Both the position numbers and the translations under genes were made by a program. Below, piece by piece: positions 49,303 through 61,300 of a stretch of 64,000 bases of DNA. The stretch comes from Archangium gephyra (GTDB lineage: Bacteria; Myxococcota; Myxococcia; Myxococcales; Myxococcaceae): contig NZ_CP011509.1 in NCBI RefSeq assembly GCF_001027285.1, positions 4,968,501 through 5,032,500 on the forward strand, written 5' to 3'. Under the pieces are notes generated by a model that was given only the letters and a program-made list of their open reading frames with translations, was not told the origin of the DNA and made no database searches. How positions within the stretch are numbered: the stretch's first letter is position 1; the number at the start of each line of letters is the position of its first letter.

Positions 49303-52300
49303 TCAGGACTGGAGGGCGCGGCGCTGCGCTGGCGCCAGGGCCTCGCGGAGGTACTCGGCGACCCGCTGCACGAGCGGCGTGCGCAGCAACTCATGGTGGC
49401 CTCCGGGCAGCACGTGGCGCTCGAGGCCGCTGCCGCCCACCGCCGTCCACCCACCGTCCTCGGGTTGGCCGGTGACTCCACCCGCCTTCAGCAGCAGCAG
49501 CCGCTGGGCGGAGGGGCGAGCGGTGTAGCGCTGGCTGGCGCGCAGGTTGCTCTCGAAGACGCGCAGCAGGGTGCGCAGCTGCTCCAGCCCCACACCGGGC
49601 GGCAGGGCTCCGCTGCGCTCACCCACCTCCAGCACCCGTGCCAGCACCGCCTCCGGCTCCAGCGACTCGAGCTGCTCCCACTCCGGCATCGACTCCGCGC
49701 CGAAGGTGCCCAGCAAATCCTGGGTGAACAGCACCGCCGCCTCGGCGGGCGTCAGCTCCGGCAACGCCTCACTCCGAGCCGCGTAGGAGTCGATGAGAGC
49801 GACGAGCTCGACCTCCTCACCGCGCTGACGGAGCTGGTGGGCCATCTCGTACGCGATGACGCCGCCCATGGACCAGCCGCCCAGCAGGTAGGGGCCGGAG
49901 GGCTGCACCGAGCGGATGGACTCCACGTAGTGGGCCGCCATCTCCTCCACGGAGGACAGCGGGGCACTGAGCCCATCCAGCCCCTGGGCTTGCAGGCCGA
50001 AGATGGGGCGCTCGGAGCCGAGCTGACGCGCCAGCTCGGTGTAGCAGAAGACGTTGCCTCCCACGGGGTGGACGAGGAAGAGCGGCGTCTTGTCGCCCCC
50101 ACCTCCCAGCGGGACGAGCGGGGACCAGGGCAGCGGGGACTCCTGCCGCAGCAGCGCGGCGAGCAGCTCCACCGTGGGCGCCCTGACGAGGGTGGCCAGG
50201 GGCAGCTCGCGGCCCGTGGTCTCTCGCACGCGCGCCATGAGCCGCACGGCCAGCAACGAGTGGCCTCCCAGCTCGAAGAAGTCGCCGCGCACGCCGACCG
50301 GTTGCACCCCCAGCACCTCTTCCCAGAGGCGGGTGAGCCGCAGCTCGAGCTCGTCCCTCGGCGCCAGCATGGCCGAGGCCGGCTGGGCGTGGAGCTCCGG
50401 CAGGGGAAGCGCCTTGGTGTCCACCTTGCCGTTGGGCGTCAGCGGCAGGGCCTCGAGGACGACGAAGGCGGAGGGCACCATGTACTCGGGCAGGGACTGC
50501 TTGAGGAAGTCGCGCAGGTCCGCGGGGTGGAGCTCGGGGGACGCGCCACCCTCACCCCGTCCCTCTCCCGGAGGGCGAGGGGAAGTGGGCACGACGTAGG
50601 CCGCGAGACGCTTGTCGCCCGAGTCCTGGCGAACCACCACGATGGCCTCGCGCACGGAGGGGTGAGCGCGGAGAGCGGATTGGATCTCGCCCAGCTCGAT
50701 GCGGAAGCCGCGCAGCTTCACCTGGGAGTCGAAGCGGCCGAGGAACTCGAGCGTGCCGTCCTCCAGCCACCGCACCTTGTCACCGGTGCGGTAGAGGCGG
50801 GCTCCGGGCGTGGTGCTGAAGGGGTCCGTGATGAAGCGCTCGGAGGTGAGCTCCGGACGGCCCAGGTAGCCGAGGGCCACGCCCTCACCACCGATGAGCA
50901 GCTCGCCGGGAACGCCGACGGGCACGGGCCGCAGCGACGCGTCCACCACGTAGGCCTGGGTGTTGGAGATGGGACGGCCAATCGGCAGCGCGGAGACGGC
51001 GTGCGGCGGGCACACCCAGGCCGTGCAGTCGATGCACGCTTCGGTGGGACCGTACTGGTGCACGAGCTGGGCGCTCAGCTTGGAGAGGAAGCGCGCGTGG
51101 AGCTCGTGCGTGAGGGGCTCGCCGCCGCAGAAGACGAAGCGCAGCGACTGGCAGCGCTCCACGTCCGGCGTCTCCAGGAAGGCGGACAGCGGCGCGGGGC
51201 CGAAGTGCAGGTGCGTAATCCCGTGGCGCATCACCAGCTGCGCGAGGTACTCGGGCTCCCTCTGGCCACCGGGGCGCGCGAGCACGAGCCGGGCTCCGGC
51301 CAGCAGCGGGGCGAACATCTCCCAGACGGAGATGTCGAAGCTGAAGGAGGCCTTCTGGAGGAAGGCGTCCTGGGGCCCCATGGGGAACTCGCGCTGGCGC
51401 CAGTGCAGGTGGTTGACGGCGGCGCGGTGGGCCACCTGGACGCCCTTGGGACGGCCCGTGCTGCCTGACGTGTAGATGACGTAGGCGGGGCTGGTGGCCT
51501 CGGGCTCGGGCAGGACGGTGCCCTGGGGCGCGGGCGGCAGTGCGTTCAGCGCGTCGAGCGAGTCCAACCGCAGGACCTGGGCCCGGGTGGTGGGCAGGGC
51601 CTGGAGCAGGGCGGAGCGGGTGACGAGCAGCGTCGCATCACTGTCCTCGAGCATGAAGGCGAGGCGCTCGGCGGGGTACTCCGGATCCAACGGAACCCAG
51701 GCCGCACCAGCCCGGAGGATGGCCAGGAGCGAGACGAGCATCTCCGGGGAGCGCTCGATGCAGAGGGCGACGCGCGTGCCGGGGCCCACCCCGAGCGAGC
51801 GCAGGTGCAGGGCCAGGCGCGTGGAGGCCTCGGCGAGCTGGCGGTAGGTGAGGGAGCCGGACTCGGAGACGAGGGCGGTGGCCTCGGGCGTGCGTTGAGC
51901 CTGGGCCTGGACGAGCGAGTGGAGCGTGGCCTCGCGGGGGAAGTCCGCGCGCGTGTCATTCCACTCCACGAGCACCTGCTGGCGCTCCTCGGGCGTGAGC
52001 ATGGACAGCGAGGAGAGGGGGGCATCCGCCCTGCTGGCCGCCTCCTCCAGCAGCTGTCCCAGGTGGGTGAGCATCCGGCGCGCGGTGGAGGCGCGGAACA
52101 AGTCGCTGCTGTAGAGCAGCGAGGCATGCAGGGCGCCCTCCGCCTCGTGCATGAAGAGGTGGAGATCGTAGCGAGCCATGTCCCACTCGCCCTCCAGCGT
52201 CTCCATCTGCAGGCCGGGCAGGCTCAGGCGGGAGGAGGGCATGTTCTGCAGGTTGAACTTCACCTGGAAGAGCGGGGGGAAGCGCGGATCCCTCCGGAGC

Positions 52301-55300
52301 TGCATGGCCTCCACCACCTGCTCGAAAGGCACGTCCTGGTGGGCATAGGCCTCCAGCGTCGAGGCGCGCACCCGCCGCAGCAGCTCGCGGAAGGTGGGGA
52401 CGCCCGAGAGCTGGGTCCGCAGCGCCAGGGCGTTGACGAAGAAGCCGATGAGGCCCTCGAGCTCGGTGCGGGTCCGGTTGGCGATGGAGGTGCCAACGCA
52501 GATGTCCTCCTGGCCGCTCATCCGTCCCAGCAGGAGCTGGAAGGCGGCCAGCACCGTCATGAAGAGGCTGGTGCCCTCCTGGTGGCTGAGCTTCTTGAGG
52601 GCCTCGAGCAACGCGGGAGACAGCTGGATGAGCTCCACGGCGCCGCGGCCGCTCGGGATGGCGGGCCGGGGGAAGTCCGTGGGCAGCTCCAGCACGGGGG
52701 GCGCTCCCGCGAGCTGCTGCTTCCAGAAGGAGAGCTGGCGCTCGAGGGTTTCGCCTTGCAGCCACTGGCGCTGCCAGAGGGAGAAATCCGCATACTGCAA
52801 GGGCAGGGCGGGCAGGGGCGAGGGCTGGTGCGAGGAGAAGGCCGCGTAGAGGGTGTTCAGCTCGCGGAAGAACACGTCGAGGGACCAGCCGTCGGTGACG
52901 ATGTGGTGCATCGTCACGAGGAGCACGTGCTCGGAGGCGGAGAGGCGCACCAGGGTGCAACGCAGCAGGGGAGCGCGGCGCAAATCAAAGGGCTTGCGGG
53001 CCTCGGCGGTGAGCAGCTCCTGCAGGCGCTGGGAGCGAGAGGGTTCCGGGAGCTCGGAGAGCTCGACGAGCGGGAGGGACAGCTCGAGGTGAGGCGCAAT
53101 CACCTGGACGGGCTGGCTCTCGAGCACGGTGAAGGAGGTGCGCAGCGACTCGTGGCGGCTCAGCAGCTCCTGGAGGCTGGACTCGAGGGCGGCCAGATCC
53201 AGCGAGCCGGAGAGGCGCATGGCGAGGGGCACATTGTAGGAGGGGCTGTCCGGCTGCAGCTGATCGTCGAGCCAGATGCGCTGCTGGGCGAACGAGAGGG
53301 GCAGTGGCGCGTGGCGAGGCGCCGGGAGGAGCGGAGGCAGGGAGGCGCTCCTGGCCTGCTTCACGTGCTCGGCGAGGCCAGCCACGGTGGGCGAGGAGAA
53401 GAGGGCGCGCAGAGGCAGCTCGACCTGGAGCGCCTCGCGGATGCGCGAGGTGACACGGGTGGCGAGCAGCGAGTGTCCGCCGAGGGAGAAGAAGTCCTCG
53501 TGGACGCCGACGCGAGGCAGGCCGAGCACCTGGGCGAAAATGGAGGCGAGCAGCTCCTCGGTGGGGTCGCGGGGAGCGACGTAGTTCTCCGAGGTGAGCT
53601 GAGAGGCGTCCGGAACCGGGAGGGCCTTGCGATCGACCTTGCCGTTGGGGTTGATGGGCAGCGCCTCCAGCACCACGAAGGCGGAGGGCACCATGTAGTC
53701 CGGAAGCGTCTGCTGGAGGTACTCGCGCAGCGCGGAGGCCTCGAGGGTGAGGCCGGCGTGAGGCACCGCGTAGGCCACCAGGCGCCTGTCACCGGGGGAG
53801 TCCTCACGAGCCAGGACAACGCACTCGCGCACGGAGGAGTGCTTCAGGAGAACAGCCTCCACCTCACCGGGCTCGATACGGAAGCCACGAATCTTCACCT
53901 GGGTGTCAGCGCGGCCGACGAAGTCGATGGCGCCGGAGGGGAGCTGACGGACGACGTCACCGGTGCGGTAGAGGCGCTCGCCAGGAGAAGCAGAGAAGGG
54001 GTGGGGAACGAAGCGCTCCGCGGTGAGCGCGGGCTGGAAGAGATAGCCGCGGGCAAGCCCCTCACCACCGACATAGAGCTCACCAGGGACGCCGACAGGG
54101 ACCGGTTGGAGAGAGGCGTCGAGGACGTAGGCGGTGGAGTTGGAGAGGGGGATGCCGATGGGGACGTTGGAAGCGTCCTCGGGCAGGTGCTCGATGAGGT
54201 GCCAGGTGCTGTAGGTGGTGTTTTCCGTCGGCCCGTAGACGTGGAGCAGGCGCTGGGGAGGACCGTGCTGGAGCACCTTGCGGACGCTGAAGGGGTCGAC
54301 GCGCTCGCCACCGAAGAGAACGGAACGAAGGTGGGAGAAGGCGGTGGGAGCGTGCTGGGCGACCTGGTTGAAGAGAGCGGTGGTGAGGAAGAGCGAGGAG
54401 ACGCGCTTGGAGGCGAGCTGCTCGGCGAGAGAGGAGGGCGAGAGGATGACGTCGCGAGGCAGGCCCACGAGCGTGCCGCCGTTGAGCAGAGCACCCCAGA
54501 TCTCGAAGGTAGCGGCGTCGAAGGAGGCGTTGGAGAGCTGAGCGATGCGCTCGTCGGAGGAGAAGGAGTGGTAGGTGGTGTCGCGGACGAGGCGAACGAC
54601 AGCGCGGTGGGGAATGGAGATGCCCTTGGGCTGGCCGGTGGAGCCCGAGGTGTAGATGGCGTAGGCGAGGTGAAGAGGGAGGGTGGAGGAGGGAGGAGGC
54701 GAAGAGGGGAGGGAGGAGAGAGAGAGGGAGTCGAGGAGGACGGTGGGGACGTCGGAAGCAGGAAGGGAGGAGGCGAGGGCCTCGGAGGTGAGCAGGAGGC
54801 GAGGCCGGGCATCCCTGAGCATCAGGGCCAGGCGCTCCTGGGGATAGGAGGTGTCGAGGGGGAGGTAGGCGCCGCCGGCCTTGAGGGCGGCGAGCATGGA
54901 GACGAAGAGAGAAGGGGAGCGCTCGAGGAAGAGGGCGACGAAGCAGTCGGGGCCAACGCCCAGGGAGCGCAGGTGGTGGGCGAGTTGGTTGGAGCGGGCC
55001 TCGAGCTGGGAGTAGGTGAGGCGCTCGGAGTCGAACTCCAGGGCGAGGGAGTCGGGGTGGAGGGAGGCCTGGAGGGAGAAGAGAGAATGGATGGAGGAGT
55101 CAGCGGGGTAGGAAGTGGAGGTGGAGTTCCACTCGACCAGCAGGCGCTGACGCTCCTCGGGGTTGAGCAGGGGCAGTGAGGCGAGGGGCGCGTCCGGGTT
55201 GGCGACGATGCCCTCCAGCAGCACCTGGAAATGGGTGGCCATGCGCGCCACCGTGACCTCGTCGAAGAGGTCCGTGTTGTACATGATGTTGCCGTGGAAG

Positions 55301-58300
55301 CCCTGGAGGGAGTCCGTGAGGTTCATCTCCAGGTCGAACCGCGACGAGCCGCCCAGCGTCTCCAGCGGCTCCATGGTGAGCCCGCTGAGCTGCATCTCCA
55401 TGGCAGGCGCGTTCTGCAAGGCGAACATGACCTGGAAGAGGGGGCTGCGGCTGGGGTCTCGTTGAGGCTGGAGCACCTCGACGAGCTTCTCGAAGGGGAT
55501 GTCCTGGTACTCGTAGGCGCTGAGCGTGGAGCGTTGGACGGAGGCCAGGTGCTGGCGGAAGGAGGCGCCAGGTTGCAGGCGGGCGCGGAGGACGAGGGTG
55601 TTGACGAAGAACCCGATGAGGTCCTCGAGCTCGGTGCGGGTGCGGCCCGCGATGGGCGAGCCCACGGCGAAGTCCCGCTGGCCGCTGTAGCGCGAGAGCA
55701 GGACCTGGAAGGTGGCCAGCAGGGCCATGAAGGGGGTGACGCCCTCGCGCTGGCAGAGCGAGCGCAGGGAGGCTGACAGCTCGGGCGACAGCTGCATCAG
55801 CAGGTAGGCGCCCCGGTTCGTCTGCACCGCGGGTCGAGGCCTGTCGGTGGGCAGCTCCAGGGGAGGCAGGTCCGCGAGCTGCTGCTTCCAGAAGGAAAGC
55901 AACTGCTCGAGCGCCTCGCCTTGCAGCCATTGCCGCTGCCACAGGCTGTAGTCCACGTACTGCAAGGGCAGCGGCTCGAGGGGAGAGGGCGCCTGGGCGG
56001 AGAACGCGGCGTAGAGCGCCCCCAGCTCGCTGAAGAAGGTGTTGAGGGACCAGCCGTCCGAGATGATGTGGTGCATCGTCACCAACAGCACGCTCTCGTC
56101 CGGATGGAGTTGCAGCAGGCGAGCCCTCAGGAGTGGCCCCTTGGAGAGCTCAAAGGGGATGCGCGCCTCCTCCTTCGCCAGGCGCAGCGCCTCGTTCATG
56201 CGCTCGTGCTCGGGCAGGTGCCCCAGCTGCTCCATGGGGAAGGTCCACTCGGACGAGGAATGGATGTGTTGGGTGGGCTGCCCCTCGATGACGGGGAAGC
56301 TCGTGCGCAGCGACTCGTGGCGAGCCAGGAGTGCCTCGAACGTCTGACGCAATGCCGCGGTGTCGAGCCGTCCGCGGAGGTGCAGCGCCAGAGGCATGTT
56401 GTAGGAGATGCCCCCCGGCGCCATCTGGTCCTCGAGCCACAGGCGCTGCTGGGCGAAGGAGAGCGGCAGCGGCGATTGCCGGGGCATGCGGGTGAGCGGG
56501 GGCAGGCTGGGGCCTGGGCGCATCCGCTCCAGCTCTCGGGCCAGTCCGGCCACGGAGGGCGCGGAGAAGAGGGCACGCAGGGGCAGCTCGACGTTGAGCG
56601 CCTCGCGGATGCGCGAGGTGACACGGGTGGCGAGCAGCGAGTGTCCACCGAGGGAGAAGAAGTCCTCGTGGATGCCGACGCGAGGCAGGCCGAGCACCTG
56701 GGCGAAAATGGAGGCGAGCAGCTCCTCGGTGGGGTTGCGGGGAGCGACGTAGGTATTGGAGACAAGGTGAGAGGCGTCCGGAACCGGGAGGGCCTTGCGA
56801 TCAACCTTGCCGTTGGGGGTGATGGGGAGGGCCTCCAGCACCACGAAGGCGGAGGGCACCATGTACTCGGGGAGTGTCTGCTGGAGGTACTCGCGCAGCG
56901 CGGAGGCCTCGAGGGTGAGGCCGGCGTGAGGCACCGCGTAGGCCACCAGGCGCCTGTCACCAGGGGAGTCCTCACGCGCGAGGACAACGCACTCGCGCAC
57001 GGAGGAGTGCTTCAGGAGAACCGCCTCCACCTCACCGGGCTCGATGCGGAAGCCACGAATCTTCACCTGGGTGTCAGCACGGCCGACGAAGTCGATGGCG
57101 CCAGAGGGGAGCTGACGGACGACGTCACCGGTGCGGTAGAGGCGCTCGCCAGGGGAAGCGGAGAAGGGGTGGGGAACGAAGCGCTCCGCGGTGAGCGCGG
57201 GCTGGGCGAGGTAGCCGCGAGCAAGCCCCTCACCACCGACATAGAGCTCACCAGGGACCCCGACAGGGACGGGATGCAGGGAGGCGTCGAGGACGTAGGC
57301 GGTGGAGTTGGAGAGGGGAATGCCGATGGGGACGTTGGAAGCGTCCTCGGGCAGGTGCTCGATGAGGTGCCAGGTGCTGAAGGTGGTGTTTTCCGTGGGC
57401 CCGTAGACGTGGAGCAGGCGCTGGGGCGGACCGTGCTGGAGCACCTTGCGGACGCTGAAGGGGTCGACGCGCTCGCCACCGAAGAGGACGGAGCGAAGGT
57501 GGGAGAAGGCGGTGGGAGCGTGCTGGGCGACCTGGTTGAAGAGGGCGGTGGTGAGGAAGAGCGAGGAGACGCGCTTGGAGGCGAGCTGCTCGGCGAGGGA
57601 AGAGGGAGAGAGGATGACGTCGCGAGGCAAGCCCACGAGCGTGCCGCCGTTGAGCAGAGCGCCCCAGACCTCGAAGGTAGCGGCGTCGAAGGAGGCGTTG
57701 GAGAGCTGAGCGATGCGCTCGTCGGAGGCGAAGGAGTGGTAGGCGGAGTCGCGGACGAGGCGGACGACAGCGTGGTGCGGAATGGAGATGCCCTTGGGCT
57801 GGCCGGTGGAGCCCGAGGTGTAGATGGCGTAGGCGAGGTGAAGAGGGAGGGTGGAGGAGGGAGGAGGAGTGGAGGGGAGGGAGGAGAGAGAGAGGGAGTC
57901 GAGGAGGACGGTGGGGACGTCGGAGGAAGGAAGGGAGGAGGCGAGAGCCTCGGAGGTGAGCAGGAGGCGAGGCTGGGCATCCCTGAGCATCAGGGCCAGG
58001 CGCTCCTGGGGGTAGGAGGTATCGAGGGGGAGATAGGCGCCGCCGGCCTTGAGGGCGGCGAGCATGGAGACGAAGAGAGAGGGAGAGCGCTCGAGGAAGA
58101 GGGCGACGAAGCAGTCGGGCCCGACACCCAGGGAGCGCAGGTGGTGGGCGAGCTGGTTGGAGCGGGCCTCGAGCTGGGAATAGGTGAGGCGCTCGGAGTC
58201 GAACTCCAGGGCGAGGGAGTCTGGGTGGAGGGAGGCCTGGAGGGAGAAGAGGGAGTGGATGGAGGAGTCAGCGGGGTAGGAAGTGGAAGTGGAGTTCCAC

Positions 58301-61300
58301 TCGACCAGCAGGCGCTGGCGCTCCTGAGGGGTGAGCAGGGGCAGTGAGGCGAGGGGCGCGTCCGGGTTGGAGACGATGCCCTCCAGCAGCACCTGGAAAT
58401 GGGTGGCCATGCGCGCCACCGTGGCTTCGTCGAAGAGCTCCGTGTCGTACTCCACGGCGCCGACGAATCCCTGGGGCGTGTCCTCGAGCCCGAAGATCAG
58501 ATCGAACTTGGAGGTGCCGGTAGCCAGCTCCATGGTGGAGAAGGTCAACCCTCCGAGGGTGGTCGTGCGCGAGGCGGCGGCCTGCAGCGTGAACATCACC
58601 TGGAAGAGCGGGCTGCGACTGGAGTCGCGCTGAGGCTGGAGGACCTCGACGAGCTTCTCGAAGGGGATGTCCTGGTGCTCGTAGGCGCCAAGAGCGGAGG
58701 CTTGGACAGAGGCGAGGTGCTGGCGGAAGGAGGCGCCGGGCTGCAGGCGTGCGCGGTGGACGAGGGTGTTGACGAAGAAGCCGATGAGGCCCTCGAGCTC
58801 GGTGCGGGTGCGGCCCGCGATGGGTGAGCCCACGGCGAAGTCCCGCTGGCCGCTGTAGCGCGAGAGCAGGATCTGAAAGGTGGCCAGCAAGGCCATGAAG
58901 GGGGTGACACCCTCGCGCTGGCAGAGCGCATGGAGGGAGGAGGACAGGCTGGGCGGCAGGAGGAAGGAGGAGGTGGCGCCGCGGTGGGAGCGGATGGCGG
59001 GCCGGGGCCTGTCGGTGGGCAGCTCGAGGGGAGGCAGATCCGCGAGCTGCTGCTTCCAGAAGGAGAGCTGGCGCTCGAGGGAGTCGCCTTGCAACCACTG
59101 GCGCTGCCAGAGGGAGAAATCCGCGTACTGCAAGGGCAGGGCGGGCAGGGGCGAGGGCTGCTGGGCGGAGAAGGCGGTGTAGAGGGCGCCCAACTCATGG
59201 AAGAGCACGTCGAAGGACCAGCCGTCGGTGACGATGTGGTGCATCGTCAAGAGGAGCACGTGCTCGGAGGCGGAGAGGCGCAGCAGCGTGCAGCGCAGCA
59301 GGGGGGCGCGGCGCAAATCAAAGGGCTTGCGGGCCTCGGCGGTAGCGAGCTCCTGAAGGCGCTGGGAGCGAGAGGGCTCCGGCAGCTCGGAGAGCTCGAC
59401 GAGCGGGAGGGGCAGCTCGAGGTGAGGCGCAATCACCTGGACGGGCTGGTTCTCGAGCTGGGTGAAGGAAGTGCGCAGCGACTCGTGGCGCTGGGTGATC
59501 GCCTCGAGGCTCTGGCGAAGGACTTCGGGTTGGAGTGCTCCCGAGAGATGGAGGGCCAGGGAGACGTTGTAGGCGGGGCTGCCCGGCTGGATCTGATCGT
59601 CGAGCCAGAGGCGATGCTGGGCGAACGAGAGGGGCAGTGGCGCGTGGCGAGGCGCCGGGAGGAGCGGAGGCAGAGAGGCGTTCTTTGCCTGCCGCACATG
59701 CTCGGCGAGGCCGGCCACGGTGGGGGAGGAGAAGAGGGAGCGCAGGGGCAGCTCGACGTGGAGCGCCTCACGGATGCGCGAGGCGACACGGGTGGCGAGC
59801 AGCGAGTGACCGCCGAGGGAGAAGAAGTCCTCGTGGATGCCGACGCGAGGCAGGCCCAGCATCTGGGCGAAGAGGGAGGCGAGCAGCTCCTCGGTGGGAT
59901 CGCGGGGAGCGACGTAGTCCTTCGAGGTGAGGTCAGAGGCGTCCGGAGCGGGGAGCGCCTTGCGATCGACCTTGCCGTTGGGGGTGATGGGGAGTGCCTC
60001 CAGCACCACGAAGGCGGAGGGCACCATGTAATCCGGAAGGGTCTGCTGGAGGTACTCGCGCAGCGCGGAGGCCTCGAGGGTGAGGCCGGAGTGCGGCACC
60101 GCGTAGGCCACCAGGCGCCTGTCACCAGGGGAGTCCTCACGCGCGAGGACAACGCACTCGCGCACGGAGGAGTGCTTCAGGAGAACCGCCTCCACCTCAC
60201 CGGGCTCGATGCGGAAGCCACGAATCTTCACCTGGGTGTCAGCACGGCCGACGAAGTCGATGGCGCCAGAGGGGAGCTGACGGACGACGTCACCGGTGCG
60301 GTAGAGGCGCTCGCCAGGAGAAGAAGAGAAGGGGTGGGGGATGAAGCGCTCAGCGGTGAGCGCGGGCTGGAAGAGGTAGCCGCGGGCAAGCCCCTCACCG
60401 CCGACATAGAGCTCACCAGGGACCCCGACGGGGACGGGGCGGAGGGAGGCGTCGAGAACGTAGGTGGTGGAGTTGGAGAGGGGAATGCCGATGGGGACGT
60501 TGGAGGCGTCCTCGGGCAGGTGCTCGATGAGGTGCCAGGTGCTGTAGGTGGTGTTTTCCGTCGGCCCGTAGACGTGGAGCAGGCGCTGGGGAGGACCGTG
60601 CTGGAGCACCTTGCGGACACTGGACGGGTCAACGCGCTCGCCGCCGAAGAGGACGGAGCGAAGGTGCGAAAAGGCGGTGGGCGCGTGCTGGGCGACCTGG
60701 TTGAAGAGAGCGGTGGTGAGGAAGAGCGAGGAGACGCGCTTGGAGGCGAGCTGCTCGGCGAGAGAGGAGGGCGAGAGGATGACGTCGCGAGGCAGGCCCA
60801 CGAGCGTGCCGCCGTTGAGCAGAGCACCCCAGATCTCGAAGGTAGCGGCGTCGAAGGAAGCGTTGGAGAGCTGGGCGATGCGCTCGTCGGAGGAGAAGGA
60901 ATGGTAGGTGGTGTCGCGGACGAGGCGAACGACGGCGCGGTGGGGAATGGAGATGCCCTTGGGCTGGCCGGTGGAGCCCGAGGTGTAGATGGCGTAGGCG
61001 AGGTGGAGGGGGAGGGTGGAGGAGGGCGGCGGAGAAGAGGGGAAGGAGGAGAGAGAGAGGGAGTCGAGAAGGACGGTGGGGACGTCGGAGGCAGGAAGGG
61101 AGGAGGCGAGAGCCTCGGAGGTGAGAAGGATGCGGGGCCGGGCATCCCTGAGCATCAGGGCCAGGCGCTCCTGGGGATAGGAGGTGTCGAGAGGGAGGTA
61201 GGCGCCGCCGGCCTTGAGGGCGGCGAGCATGGAGACGAAGAGCGAGGGGGAGCGCTCGAGGAAGAGGGCGACGAAGCAGTCGGGGCCGACGCCCAGGGAG

